NCBI GenBank assembly: GCA_043764095.1
Contig: JAYUKX010000104.1
Coordinates: 1-64,000, forward strand
DNA: 64,000 nt
From: M3007 sp043764095
Lineage (GTDB): Bacteria; Bacteroidota; Bacteroidia; Chitinophagales; Saprospiraceae
Reading direction: 5' to 3'
Below the pieces are notes generated by a model. The model was not told where the DNA came from and did not search any database. It saw only the letters and a program-made list of their open reading frames with translations. Position numbers and translations under genes: made by a program. This document shows positions 35,184 through 44,143 of this stretch, piece by piece (positions within the stretch are counted from its first letter, which is position 1; each line of letters starts with the position of its first letter).

Positions 35184-35247
35184 AGCGTATCCAAATATTC
35201 ACACTCAAAAAACGGTTGAGATTCTGCATTTTTTTCAATATTTGCGT

Positions 35248-37473
35248 ATGAATATGCGCCACCTCATATTGGCCTGTATCGCTACAGCCCTCACTTACCC
35301 TGCATGGTATCCACAATTTGATATTTCTGTGGATGGATCTTGCGCGTGGTTGTACAACTACCTTTGGGCAAATGACCGCATGATGCTGGCCCACCTCGTT
35401 TTCCCGCATGGCCCATTGGATTTTTTACAAACGCCATTGCCTATTGGTCAAAACCTCGGTTATGCACTCGTATTTAATGCCTTACTACGTGTGCTATTTG
35501 CGTGGACTGGACTATTGCTGGTAGCCGATAAAGGGGAAAAACGCTATTGGATACAGGTTATTTTACTCACCATCTGGTTGAAAATCAATATGATGGATGT
35601 GTTGCTTTTTGCTACAGTGGCACATACCGCTTTTTTGGCCAATACCGCAACGAATAACATAAAATGGGCATGGCTCGCTGCTGCCGCCGTACTCACTACA
35701 ATTGGCCTTTACACCAAAACTGTGATTGGCTTACCTGCGGCGATGTTGTTTGGAATGGCCATTTGGCTCAATTTTGGCAGAACTCGGCAATGGCTCAAAT
35801 TGGGACTAAGTACCCTGTTCCTACCTATTTTAATGGTTACAGGATGGTTGCTGTTTTTTGGCAACTTGGGTGGTTTTGGTACGATGCTCATGGCCACGGT
35901 TTGGTTAACCTTGGGTAATTCTGCCGCAGTATGCCATTATCCCGATAATAATTTTATCTTTTTAGGCGTGTTTTGGTGTGGATGGTTGGCATGGCCATTT
36001 TTCACAAAAGACCGCTATGTGTGGTGGTTGCTCTTATTGCCCGTTTTCGCTTTTTGGAAATACGGTATTTCAAGAGAAGATATTTGGCATATTGATGCCA
36101 GTTTTCGGATGTATTTATGGGCATTTTCGGTCTTGTTGTTATTGACTACCTCCCTTCGATGGTATCATTTCACGGTGGCAACGGTGGCATTGATTTGCTT
36201 CTTTTTCAATTTGCGTAATGCAGAAGGCTGGAATCCTTACGAATGGCGTGGCACAGGCTGGCGCAATGGACTCGATTGGTTGTTGCATTTTGACGAAAAG
36301 CAAAAATTAGCGCTGGAAGCAGGTATCAAACGCCTCCAACCGCATGTACTCCCCGATTCAGTTCGGCAAATCATCGGTAACAGCACGGTAGATGTTTTTC
36401 CGTGGCATTATTCTTACGCTGCCGCCAACCAATTGAACCTGTTGCCTCGGCACATCCCGCAGAGTTATGCCGCTTACCATCCTTGGCTCGATCAATTAGA
36501 TGCCAAAAATGACAATCCTAAACCCGATTTTATCATTTTCCATTTAAAATCATACGAAGAAAGTGGGCAACTGATGGGTATTGATGATCGTTATATTTTG
36601 CAAGACGCTCCGCAAACGTTACTGCATATTATAGATAATTACAAAGTGCGTGTACGCCATCCAAAGTTTTTATTATTGGAAAAAACCAGTGGTCATCACC
36701 TTGGCGAACGAAAAACAATGCCGTTTACAGCGGGTTGGCAGGATCGTCTGCCTGCGCAAAATGGCATCCTATATTTGAGGGCTAAATTTGATAAAACACG
36801 ATCGGGACGCATCAAATCGCTTTTTTACAAAGACGATCCCGTTATGGCTGATCTACAATTTGGGAGCATTACCCGTCGTATCAAAATTGTGCCGGCCTTA
36901 GCTGCTACCGGTTTTTGGATTGCGCCTTGGCTCGAATTACCTAGTAATAATACTGAACCCTATCGCTCACCCGATGAAATTCGTTTCTTTTTCCCGCAAG
37001 GCGCGTCTTGGACAATAGATAGTAGCGCATTTCAACTGGAGTGGATCGGGGTGGATACGATATCCGGTTGGATGCCTAAAAAACAACCCGTTCGTGTTTC
37101 CACGCTCTGGCGATCCAATGACGAAGTTGCCACGGTGGCTTCCGAAGGCTATTCTCCCGGCTGGACGCAGCGTTTTGAGCAATCGGATAGTACCAATAAG
37201 GTATTTGAAGCATCGGTAAAGATTAAAGCACCACACAATATAGGTTGTTGTCAATTAATACTGGCCGTAACGGATGCCAATGGGCAAACAGCGCATTATG
37301 CTGCTAATGAATATTGCCCAATGGGGATCGGGGCGCATGATTTTTGGCCAGTGGGATTACGGACGGTTTTACCAAAAGATATTGCAGCGCCGTTTACGGT
37401 CAAGGTGTATGTTTGGAATACAGGAAAAAAGGCGATTTTGGTACAGGATTTAAAAGGGCGATACGGAATATAA
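35248..37473 (+). CDS. Large integral membrane protein with C-terminal soluble domain
   Basis: The start is ATG 35248 (MNMRHLILACIATALTYPAW), because the open frame otherwise begins at a TTG. About eleven membrane segments occupy the first about 350 residues (LTTIGLYTKTVIGLPAAMLFGM, TLFLPILMVTGWLLFFGNLG). A long periplasmic region of about 390 residues with beta-strand character follows. The layout resembles polytopic glycosyltransferase or O-antigen-type proteins, but no catalytic motif is recognised. Its stop codon TAA is the first three bases of a repeat end (37471). Confidence 0.7.
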   Translation: MNMRHLILACIATALTYPAWYPQFDISVDGSCAWLYNYLWANDRMMLAHLVFPHGPLDFLQTPLPIGQNLGYALVFNALLRVLFAWTGLLLVADKGEKRYWIQVILLTIWLKINMMDVLLFATVAHTAFLANTATNNIKWAWLAAAAVLTTIGLYTKTVIGLPAAMLFGMAIWLNFGRTRQWLKLGLSTLFLPILMVTGWLLFFGNLGGFGTMLMATVWLTLGNSAAVCHYPDNNFIFLGVFWCGWLAWPFFTKDRYVWWLLLLPVFAFWKYGISREDIWHIDASFRMYLWAFSVLLLLTTSLRWYHFTVATVALICFFFNLRNAEGWNPYEWRGTGWRNGLDWLLHFDEKQKLALEAGIKRLQPHVLPDSVRQIIGNSTVDVFPWHYSYAAANQLNLLPRHIPQSYAAYHPWLDQLDAKNDNPKPDFIIFHLKSYEESGQLMGIDDRYILQDAPQTLLHIIDNYKVRVRHPKFLLLEKTSGHHLGERKTMPFTAGWQDRLPAQNGILYLRAKFDKTRSGRIKSLFYKDDPVMADLQFGSITRRIKIVPALAATGFWIAPWLELPSNNTEPYRSPDEIRFFFPQGASWTIDSSAFQLEWIGVDTISGWMPKKQPVRVSTLWRSNDEVATVASEGYSPGWTQRFEQSDSTNKVFEASVKIKAPHNIGCCQLILAVTDANGQTAHYAANEYCPMGIGAHDFWPVGLRTVLPKDIAAPFTVKVYVWNTGKKAILVQDLKGRYGI

Positions 37474-37496
37474 GTATTTGGACACAATAAATATTA
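37471..37496 (+). repeat. Solo terminal fragment of the palindromic element
   Basis: TAAGTATTTGGACACAAT matches the terminus of element copy B (read on its minus strand) exactly over 18 bases, then the similarity fades. No opposite end is visible nearby, so this is a remnant. Its first three bases are the stop codon of the 35248 gene. Confidence 0.55.
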
Positions 37497-37518
37497 CAGT
37501 AGCATCGTGTTTACTTCG

Positions 37519-37526
37519 TACTTTTG
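37519..37526 (+). promoter_or_regulatory. -7 element of the DUF4159 gene
   Basis: The plus strand reads TACTTTTGCG, matching TAnnTTTG, 50 bp before the start codon at 37576. Confidence 0.4.
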
Positions 37527-37575
37527 CGCGCTTTGGTACTAAGTACGCTGCAAGATAAAAATAAAACAAAAATAC

Positions 37576-38229
37576 ATGAAAAAATATAGCATTATAGTTG
37601 CCTCCATTATTTTCTTCACTTTAGCGTCGTTTACACCGCAGCCTACGATCAAACTTGCATTGCTCAAATATGCAGGTGGCGGTGACTGGTACAATGACGT
37701 TAATTCGCTCAAAAACCTAGCGAAGTTTTGTAACGATAATATCAAGACGAATTTTGACGGGGAATATGCCACAGTAGAACCTGGTAGTGCTGAAATATTT
37801 AACCACCCAATTGTGTATGCAACGGGGCACGGTAATATGCTTTTTAGCGAAATAGAGGCCAAAAACCTGCGTACATACTTAGAAGCAGGTGGTTTTTTGA
37901 TCTTAAACGACGATTTCGGCCTTGATCCATTTGTGCGTCCAGCCATGAAAAAGGTATTTCCAGAATTGGATTTTGTTGAACTGCCTTTTGCGCATCCTAT
38001 TTACCACCAAAAATACGATTTCAAAAACGGCATGCCAAAAATCCATGAACACGATGGCAAACCAGCGCAGGGCTTTGGCTTGATATGGCAAGGTCGGTTG
38101 GTGTGTTTTTACAATTTTGAAACCGATCTTGGTGACGGCTGGGACGATGTGCACAAAGACCCGATTGAACTCCGCACCAAAGCACTCCAAATGGGTGCCA
38201 ATATTGTGCAATATGTATTTGGTCAATAA
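37576..38229 (+). CDS. DUF4159-like secreted protein
   Basis: The 217-residue protein has a signal peptide (MKKYSIIVASIIFFTLASFT). The body has ALLKYAGGGDWYNDVNSLKN, PIVYATGHGNMLFSEIEAKN and LRTYLEAGGFLILNDDFG, a pattern of the DUF4159 family, which has a flavodoxin- or class I glutamine-amidotransferase-like fold. Its function is unknown. It ends 27 bp before rsmI. Confidence 0.8.
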   Translation: MKKYSIIVASIIFFTLASFTPQPTIKLALLKYAGGGDWYNDVNSLKNLAKFCNDNIKTNFDGEYATVEPGSAEIFNHPIVYATGHGNMLFSEIEAKNLRTYLEAGGFLILNDDFGLDPFVRPAMKKVFPELDFVELPFAHPIYHQKYDFKNGMPKIHEHDGKPAQGFGLIWQGRLVCFYNFETDLGDGWDDVHKDPIELRTKALQMGANIVQYVFGQ

Positions 38230-38256
38230 CCCATCAACGTTCCCAGCAAATAACTC

Positions 38257-38952
38257 ATGCTCTTTGTAGTCCCAACGCCAATTGGCAACCTAGAAGATAT
38301 TACATTACGTGCCTTGCGCATCCTTAAAGAAGTGTCCGTAGTGTATGCAGAGGATACCCGTACGACAAGGCGGCTATTCGACCATTATGGTATTACCACT
38401 CCGTTGCGCGCCTTCCATGCGCATAATGAGCATACTGTGGTGGAGCGGATCGCCGATGAAATTGGGGCCGGCACCACCGTTGCGTTGGTAAGTGACGCAG
38501 GTACACCAGCCATTAGTGATCCGGGATTTTTACTCGTACGCGCTTGCGTGCGGCGCGACATTCGGGTGGAATGCTTGCCAGGTGCAACGGCTTTTGTGCC
38601 AGCCTTGGTAGCCTCAGGTTTGCCGAGTGATTCGTTTCATTTTGATGGGTTTTTGCCCCACAAAAAAGGCCGACAAACGCGGTTGCGTTATTTGGCATCA
38701 TTGCCGCATACCTTTATTTTATACGAATCACCCTATCGACTCATCAAATGTTTGGAAGAGTTAGAAATCGTTTGTGGCGTTGATCGAGTGGCGTGTGTGG
38801 CGCGGGAATTATCCAAAAAATTTGAAGAGGTAAAAACGGCAACTTTAGCGGAATTGAAAGCGCATTTCAGCGCGAAAGAGATAAAAGGCGAAATTGTAGT
38901 AGTGGTGCATGGGGCAGAAGAAGTGAAAAAGCCAAAGAAGGAATCGTTATAG
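38257..38952 (+). CDS. rsmI: 16S rRNA (cytidine(1402)-2'-O)-methyltransferase
   Basis: It 2'-O-methylates C1402 at the decoding centre. The 231-residue protein opens MLFVVPTPIGNLEDITLRAL, then VVYAEDTRTTRRLFDHYGI and DAGTPAISDPGFLLVRAC, which are the RsmI/tetrapyrrole-methylase SAM-binding motifs. The C-terminal end is shortened compared with the common about 280 residues. Confidence 0.95.
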   Translation: MLFVVPTPIGNLEDITLRALRILKEVSVVYAEDTRTTRRLFDHYGITTPLRAFHAHNEHTVVERIADEIGAGTTVALVSDAGTPAISDPGFLLVRACVRRDIRVECLPGATAFVPALVASGLPSDSFHFDGFLPHKKGRQTRLRYLASLPHTFILYESPYRLIKCLEELEIVCGVDRVACVARELSKKFEEVKTATLAELKAHFSAKEIKGEIVVVVHGAEEVKKPKKESL

Positions 38953-38977
38953 GGCATTTCCTAAATTGCAGTACTCG

Positions 38978-39139
38978 TAGGAACGGTGTTGGAATAAAGG
39001 TACAGATTGATGCACATCTTTTGCCCTCATATTTCCTCTTTTTCTACTTAAATAGGTAGGCTATTCGCGCAAAAAAACAGAAAATCTGATACCAAAATCT
39101 GAAGCCTGAATTTGTACCTTTATTCCAACACCGTTCCTA
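38978..39139 (+). repeat. Palindromic element E1 (162 bp)
   Basis: TAGGAACGGTGTTGGAATAA at the left end pairs with the inverted TTATTCCAACACCGTTCCTA at the right; the arms match over about 27 bp. The core is an imperfect hairpin around TTAAATAGGTAGGCTATT with TTTTTC and GCGCAAAAA flanks. The core aligns with E2 at 42363 (CCTCAT, TAAATAG, CTATTCGC(G/A)CAAAAA), but the outer arms differ. The element ends 9 bp before the 39149 start codon. Confidence 0.75.
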
Positions 39140-39148
39140 AGAATCTAA

Positions 39149-39589
39149 ATGGATTTTGATTATATGATAAACAAACCCTTTTCTATGTTCGCTTTTTTGG
39201 GAACAATAGTGCTATCAGCGGGGTGTCAACCGGAAACCCCAAAGGCTACGCTTGCTAATATTGTTGGCGATTGGGAGGTCGTTACGGCTAAGCGCAACAA
39301 TCGTGTTACCAATCTTCTAAATGGTACTTATTTTGCCTTTACCACTGCACAACAAGTACGCACGAATCTGCCTGTGCATGAAACCACCGACGAATGGGTA
39401 TCGGATTTTTCATTCCAACAGGATACTCTAATTCAATTTGGAACGCCCCCGATCAAATATACCCTTAAAAATTGGTCTGATTCTACTTTAGAATTGGCTT
39501 TTACTACACGTGGCATACCATTTCACCTCAATTTAAACCGTGCAAAAGCGGCTGTTGGTGTTTTGCGTGATTCTATTTTAGAGGAATAG
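39149..39589 (+). CDS. Lipocalin-like lipoprotein
   Basis: The 146-residue open frame contains two internal Met codons; the lipoprotein signal MINKPFSMFAFLGTIVLSAGC (lipobox SAGC) suggests the real start is 39164 or 39185. The mature region has NIVGDWEVVTAKRNN and a later NWSDSTLELAFTTRG, a small beta-barrel-like protein with NIVGDWEV typical of lipocalin-like DUFs. Function unknown. Confidence 0.65.
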   Translation: MDFDYMINKPFSMFAFLGTIVLSAGCQPETPKATLANIVGDWEVVTAKRNNRVTNLLNGTYFAFTTAQQVRTNLPVHETTDEWVSDFSFQQDTLIQFGTPPIKYTLKNWSDSTLELAFTTRGIPFHLNLNRAKAAVGVLRDSILEE

Positions 39590-39605
39590 CAAGGTCTGCC
39601 AATAC

Positions 39606-41024
39606 CTATGAACGTTCTAAAATCAATACCCAATCATCACCACCTACTGGCGGTTGAAAAATTTGCTGCCCCTTCCGAACAATAGGCTTTTGCACTTGAC
39701 GTGATCCATCGCGGGGATCGAACCACGATACTTTTAGTTTTTTACCGCGTAATTTGTCCAAATTTACCGTAATTGGCTGCTGTATTGGCGTGTAAACCAT
39801 TGCCCAAGTTCCATTTTTATCGCTGGTTGCTACGATATGCTTTGCCGGATCATCAGGATTACCCACAAGGAGGTCATTGGCTGGTATTCGAGTAACAAAC
39901 GGCCTCGACAGCATCAAATTTTTGAGGTGCTGCATTTGCCAGGCGGCGGGTCGTTGGAGTGCCGCACGCCACCGGAATGCCCCCGTTGGATCGGGGTAAC
40001 TGATGAGCGGAAATTTGCCGTCGTAAAACTGCCAAATACAATGGTGTCCATAGGTAATCCCAAATCCACCTGCAAAAACTGATCTGTACGATTGTTTGCG
40101 TACATCATATTCCCTAAAATAACCCCGATCTTGCTCTGTCCAACCCGGTTTCCAAGGATTCACTGGATGATCTTCGTAACAAGGCTCGCTATCGAAAGTG
40201 GGTTTTGCGGGCTGTAATGCCCAGTCGAGCGCGATCCAATCCCATACGTTGATATCCCTTGCACCGTGGCTGGATTGCATAGAGTGCATGTCGAGCCACG
40301 GTTCGTTAGGCAGAAACCGCGAAGTCGTAAAGTCGCCCCCCGACGTATGGTAAGTGATCAATTGAGGCACTTTGGCCTTACTTTTTAGCCCCTCGGCCAT
40401 GGCGCGCCATATCGCTACATGGTCGAATTTCACTTTATCTTCCGCTCCAACTGCTGGGCGGTCGCCTCCCAACATCCAAATGATATTGGTGCGGTTGCCA
40501 TAGCGTTCGGAGAGTATTGCGCCGTATTTTTTAGCATTTTCTACGTTAAAAACAACAGGGCCTACGCCCCAAAACTTGGCTACTTTGTCGCCCCAAGTGG
40601 GCAAAAATGCAATATAAATTCCTTTTTCGGCTGCTTTTTGTATTACAAAATCCACATGATCCCAATAATCGTATTCCAATGGTTTGGCGGGGTCATTGCC
40701 GGGTGTAATGGCTAATTGGGTAGGATCTTCGTCCAAGAGCGGATAATCACCATAAGTATTTGGTGTACGGATGCCCTCTAGTTCGGCCAGTGCCACGGTT
40801 TGGATCACATTCATGCCCTGTTGTTGCCGAATATCCAAATAGTATTCAACTTCTTCCCGATTGAGGCGGTGAAAAAGTTCCCATGCGGTGTCGCCCAGAT
40901 AGAAAAAAGGTTTGCCGTCTGCTTGTTCCAGAAAATGACCATTAGCAGCAACTTTGAGGGATGAGGGTTGGGCAGAGAGGCATGTTGCGAACCCTAAGAA
41001 AAAGAATATGTGCAATTTTATCAT
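39606..41024 (-). CDS. Secreted glycoside hydrolase, GH140/DUF4038-like (apiosidase type)
   Basis: The 472-residue protein has a signal peptide (MIKLHIFFFLGFATCLSAQ). An (alpha/beta)8-type catalytic domain follows: FFYLGDTAWELFHRLNREEV, QQGMNVIQTVALAE, IIWMLGGDRP and the later FDSEPCYEDHPVN, with the E of DSEP a likely catalytic residue. This is the DUF4038 family, whose characterised members act on apiose in pectin. The last about 90 residues are a putative binding domain. It would act in the periplasm on plant- or algal-type glycans. Confidence 0.85.
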   Translation of the reverse strand: MIKLHIFFFLGFATCLSAQPSSLKVAANGHFLEQADGKPFFYLGDTAWELFHRLNREEVEYYLDIRQQQGMNVIQTVALAELEGIRTPNTYGDYPLLDEDPTQLAITPGNDPAKPLEYDYWDHVDFVIQKAAEKGIYIAFLPTWGDKVAKFWGVGPVVFNVENAKKYGAILSERYGNRTNIIWMLGGDRPAVGAEDKVKFDHVAIWRAMAEGLKSKAKVPQLITYHTSGGDFTTSRFLPNEPWLDMHSMQSSHGARDINVWDWIALDWALQPAKPTFDSEPCYEDHPVNPWKPGWTEQDRGYFREYDVRKQSYRSVFAGGFGITYGHHCIWQFYDGKFPLISYPDPTGAFRWRAALQRPAAWQMQHLKNLMLSRPFVTRIPANDLLVGNPDDPAKHIVATSDKNGTWAMVYTPIQQPITVNLDKLRGKKLKVSWFDPRDGSRQVQKPIVRKGQQIFQPPVGGDDWVLILERS

Positions 41025-41082
41025 AAACAGTTTGGTGTTTATTTTGGCTAAGTCTCAATTATTGGCAAAGTTACAAAATACT

Positions 41083-42093
41083 TCATATTATATTATATTT
41101 TTCTAAGCCACGGTAAAAGCGTCCACGTATAGCATTCCGCAAACTTTGGGGCGACAATACCTCTATTTTCTCCCCAAAACCTAATAATTCCCGCTCCAAT
41201 TCAAAATTCCAAAGTACGGTTAACTGAAAAACTGTACCGTCCTCGCGTTCTTCTGTGATTTCTTGCGAAGGATGCAGGGGCTTGGTCAATATATATGGTG
41301 TCGTAGCCTTGTCGGCTAAAAACGTCACTTTAATGGCGCGCATACCTGCGTTTTTGGTTACTCCGATCATATCCTCAAAAAAGGAAGCATCTAATCCGCT
41401 GTCGATATAAGTGGATTTAGGCAAATGCTCGAAACCACGTATCCGATCCAAGGCCAAAATCTGGGTATCATTAAGTCCTTCACGGTTACCCAAAACAAAC
41501 CAACGATTGCGGTATTCTTTGAGTAATTGCGGATGAAAAGCAAATTTCTGTCCTTCCCGCGCTTTAAACGATTGGTACTCCAACATCAACACTTTTTTGT
41601 TGGAAATGGCTTCGTACAAGGGCGACAAATGCGCTAAACCTACTAGATTTTCATTTTTTTCAAAGTCGATAATGGCAGATTGCCTGTGTTTGCCTGTGAA
41701 TATTTTATGTTGCAAACGCCCAATCATGCCATCCACTTCCTGAAAATGGCTAAATCCTTTGAACTGTTGGAGGATAATGACGACTTCATTCAATTTGGAC
41801 AAATCCTGTGCTGTCAATGGGATATTAGTAATGGTGTATTTGGGGTCTTCGTAGGTATAATATTTTTTGTCCACCACAATGATGGGTGCATTGTAACCTA
41901 ATTTTTCAGAACGCATGAGTTGGATATCCATCTGAACGGTGCGGAGGCTCACCCCTTTTTTTATGCCTTCGTAATCGTATAAAGTATCGGAGCACGCGTC
42001 CACGAGGTTTTCCAAAGTCCACTTGCGGTAACGATTTTGTAGACAAGCATCAATGGTTTTATAGCGGATGAGGGCGTTTTTATTGATAGACAT
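41083..42093 (-). CDS. WYL-domain transcriptional regulator of the Ro60 locus
   Basis: The 336-residue protein has an N-terminal winged-helix-like part (RKWTLENLVDACSDTLYDYE, SLRTVQMDIQLMRSEKLGYN; residues about 20-75) and a WYL domain (LSPLYEAISNKKVLMLEYQS and HPQLLKEYRNRWFVLGNREG, 190-210, where the motif reads WFVL instead of WYL), followed by the C-terminal WCX part. WYL domains are sensors for nucleic acids or small ligands. It is divergent from the Ro60 gene, and a palindrome lies between them (42226-42248), so control of both is likely. The -7 element TACCTTTG (42205-42212) is its promoter. Confidence 0.9.
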   Translation of the reverse strand: MSINKNALIRYKTIDACLQNRYRKWTLENLVDACSDTLYDYEGIKKGVSLRTVQMDIQLMRSEKLGYNAPIIVVDKKYYTYEDPKYTITNIPLTAQDLSKLNEVVIILQQFKGFSHFQEVDGMIGRLQHKIFTGKHRQSAIIDFEKNENLVGLAHLSPLYEAISNKKVLMLEYQSFKAREGQKFAFHPQLLKEYRNRWFVLGNREGLNDTQILALDRIRGFEHLPKSTYIDSGLDASFFEDMIGVTKNAGMRAIKVTFLADKATTPYILTKPLHPSQEITEEREDGTVFQLTVLWNFELERELLGFGEKIEVLSPQSLRNAIRGRFYRGLEKYNII

Positions 42094-42204
42094 AGTGATG
42101 GATAGCGTATCACTACAATTATTTTTTCATTTTTAAAAAATAATTTAGCGAATTAAATATTTGATAATCAGTGTTTTAAATAGAATAAACAAATTAATTT
42201 CTAA

Positions 42205-42212
42205 CAAAGGTA
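42205..42212 (-). promoter_or_regulatory. -7 element of the WYL regulator gene
   Basis: The minus strand reads TACCTTTG, matching TAnnTTTG, 112 bp before the start at 42093. Confidence 0.5.
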
Positions 42213-42225
42213 AAAACATTTTTCC

Positions 42226-42248
42226 ACTACGCAAAAACACTGCGTAGT
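42226..42248. promoter_or_regulatory. Candidate operator in the WYL-Ro60 divergent region
   Basis: ACTACGCA (42226-42233) and TGCGTAGT (42241-42248) form a perfect 8-bp inverted repeat with a 7-bp spacer. It sits between the divergent -7 elements (42205-42212 minus; 42257-42264 plus), in a position to overlap the -33 region of both promoters, as expected for a regulator that controls itself and the divergent gene. Confidence 0.55.
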
Positions 42249-42256
42249 ACCACTTG

Positions 42257-42264
42257 CACCTTTG
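42257..42264 (+). promoter_or_regulatory. Possible -7 element of the Ro60 transcript
   Basis: The plus strand reads CACCTTTG, a partial match to TAnnTTTG with the TA altered. Transcription from here would give a leader of about 300 nt containing palindromic element E2. The region 42265-42362 shows no gene. Confidence 0.35.
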
Positions 42265-42362
42265 TATCATCAAAAGCAGGACGGCAGTTGATTAGTGTCA
42301 ATTTAAAAAACTAACACTCCATCCTGATTACGTTTGGGAACTAATTATTCTGCCTCTAGGTT

Positions 42363-42524
42363 AAGGAACGATAAAACAATAACTTCCCCCTTTTGGCTGA
42401 TTCCTTTCCGCTCATACTACCTATCTTTTCGTTTAAATAGCCCCACTATTCGCACAAAAAGATACTTGTCTGAGCAAAAACTAATCTACCCAAAAGGATG
42501 AAGTTATTATTTCATCGTTCCTAG
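42363..42524 (+). repeat. Palindromic element E2 (162 bp) in the Ro60 leader
   Basis: AAGGAACGATAAAACAATAA (left) pairs with the inverted TTATTATTTCATCGTTCC (right); CTTTTGG pairs with CCAAAAG inside. The core holds CTTTTCGTTTAAATAG, CCCCA and CTATTCGCACAAAAAG, an imperfect hairpin, with TTTCCGCTCATACT on one side and CTTGTCTGAGCAAAAA on the other. Both flanks align with the copy at 61562-61722 (TTTTCCGCCCATACT, CTTGTCTGGACGAAAAA on its minus strand), while the outer arms are different sequences. It ends 45 bp before the Ro60 start codon. Confidence 0.8.
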
Positions 42525-42569
42525 GTAATCTCAACGTAACATGTTCATCATTTATCAAATAAAAAAGTC

Positions 42570-44093
42570 ATGTTTTTCAACAACAAAGCGAAAGCACAAA
42601 AAACGATCATCAATCACGAAGGTGCAAAAGCCTTTACGATGACCCCAGAATTGGAACTGTACACTGCTGTAGTGACCTCTACATTGAGTGATAAGTTCTA
42701 TGAAAATGGGGGAGAACGGGTTGAGCGTATTCGTTTGTTGATGAAGCGTTGCGACCCGGTATTTATTGCCAAATTGGCGATTTATGCCCGTGAGCAAATG
42801 CACTTGCGCTCTATGCCGATGGTATTATCGGTCGAATTGGCTAAAATACACGCTGGCAACGATTTGGTAAGTCGCTTGGTAGAGCGTGTGATCCAACGAG
42901 CGGACGAATTGACCGAAATATTGGCTTATTATGCCATGGCAAATGGCCGTAACGAAACCAAAACCATGAATAAACTGTCCAAGCAGGTACAACGCGGCGT
43001 GGCTGGTGCATTCTCAAAGTTTGATGCGTACCAATTTGCGAAATACAACCGCGATGGCCAAATCAAATTGCGTGATGCTTTGTTTTTGACCCACCCAAAG
43101 GCTCAAAATGATGCCCAACAAGCACTTTTTGACCAAATTGCGAAGAATGAATTGGAAACACCTTATACTTGGGAAACAGAACTTTCGGCTCTGGGCCAAA
43201 TGCAATTTACTACACCTAGGGCCAAATCGCAAGCATTTTCCTTGAAATGGGAACAATTGATCGATTCCAATAAGGTGGGTTATATGGCCATGCTGCGCAA
43301 TTTGCGCAATATCTTGGAAGCCAATGTATCGGGTAAGCATATCAAAAAAGTATGCGAAATGCTGTCTGATGCCATGTTAGTCGCCAAATCTAAGCAATTG
43401 CCTTTCCGTTTCTTAGCGGCTTACCGCGAAGTAAAGGAAGTGCAATCTGGTTATACGACGGCTGTACTTGCGGCTTTGGAAGATGCCGTTGCGGCAAGTG
43501 TGATCAATTTGCGTGGCTTTGGCTACAATACTTCGGTTACTATCGCTTGTGACGTATCTGGTTCTATGCAGCAACCTATTTCGCCAAAATCAAAAGTATT
43601 GGCTTATGATATTGGTCTTATGTTAGGTATGATGTTGCTATCGAAATGCAAAAATGCAGAAGCGGGTATGTTTGGAAATACTTGGAAGGTGGTTAATATG
43701 CCATCAAAAAGTATCTTGAGTAATGTACAAGAGTTTTACCGCCGCGAAGGAGAAGTGGGTTATTCTACCAATGGTTATTTGGTGATCGAAGCCCTTATTA
43801 AACGCAATAAAGTAGTGGATAAGGTGATGTTATTTACAGATTGCCAATTGTGGAATTCCAACCAAGGTTATAATACGATAAGTGATTCTTGGTCAAAATA
43901 CCGCAACACTATCGCCCCGAATGCTAAATTATACTTGTTTGATTTGGCGGGTTATGGTAATACACCGCTTGATTTGTCGAAGGGCAACGGTGTACATTTG
44001 ATCGCAGGCTGGTCGGATAAAATATTCGATGTATTGTCGGCGATTGATGAAGGAGGTAATGCCATTAAGATGATTAAATCCATTGAAATATAG
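42570..44093 (+). CDS. rsr: Ro60/TROVE domain protein (Rsr), Y RNA-binding
   Basis: Ro60 is a ring-shaped RNA-binding protein that holds Y RNAs and misfolded or damaged RNAs. The 507-residue protein has the TROVE HEAT-repeat ring (residues about 15-310: KLAIYAREQMHLRSMPMVLS, LAKIHAGNDLVSRLVERVIQ, LSKQVQRGVAGAFSKFDAYQ) and a C-terminal von Willebrand A domain. The MIDAS motif is TIACDVSGSM, with D at residue 328, and the later Asp motif is VMLFTDCQLW. The 5' leader contains E2 and the 3' side carries the Y-RNA-like array, so Ro60 and its RNA ligands are encoded together. RtcB, a common bacterial neighbour, is not in this window. Confidence 0.95.
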   Translation: MFFNNKAKAQKTIINHEGAKAFTMTPELELYTAVVTSTLSDKFYENGGERVERIRLLMKRCDPVFIAKLAIYAREQMHLRSMPMVLSVELAKIHAGNDLVSRLVERVIQRADELTEILAYYAMANGRNETKTMNKLSKQVQRGVAGAFSKFDAYQFAKYNRDGQIKLRDALFLTHPKAQNDAQQALFDQIAKNELETPYTWETELSALGQMQFTTPRAKSQAFSLKWEQLIDSNKVGYMAMLRNLRNILEANVSGKHIKKVCEMLSDAMLVAKSKQLPFRFLAAYREVKEVQSGYTTAVLAALEDAVAASVINLRGFGYNTSVTIACDVSGSMQQPISPKSKVLAYDIGLMLGMMLLSKCKNAEAGMFGNTWKVVNMPSKSILSNVQEFYRREGEVGYSTNGYLVIEALIKRNKVVDKVMLFTDCQLWNSNQGYNTISDSWSKYRNTIAPNAKLYLFDLAGYGNTPLDLSKGNGVHLIAGWSDKIFDVLSAIDEGGNAIKMIKSIEI

Positions 44094-44098
44094 CGTTT

Positions 44099-44128
44099 TC
44101 GGGGTGGCTTGAGCAAGAGCCGCCCCGA
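44099..44128 (+). repeat. Hairpin after the Ro60 stop codon
   Basis: TCGGGGTGGCT (44099-44109) pairs with AGCCGCCCCGA (44118-44128) over 11 bp with one G-U wobble and an 8-nt loop. No T run follows, so it may be an mRNA 3' stabiliser or processing site rather than a terminator. The 3' arm with flanks recurs as CGAGCCGCCCCGAATAAA at 44241, part of a tandem duplication of about 125-137 bp. Confidence 0.6.
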
Positions 44129-44143
44129 ATAAATCAAAGAAAA

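Noticed and set aside
44098..44128. Hairpin after Ro60 as the terminator of the Ro60 mRNA
   Set aside because: No T run follows, and all four RNAs lie downstream in the same direction before a much better terminator at 44679-44724.
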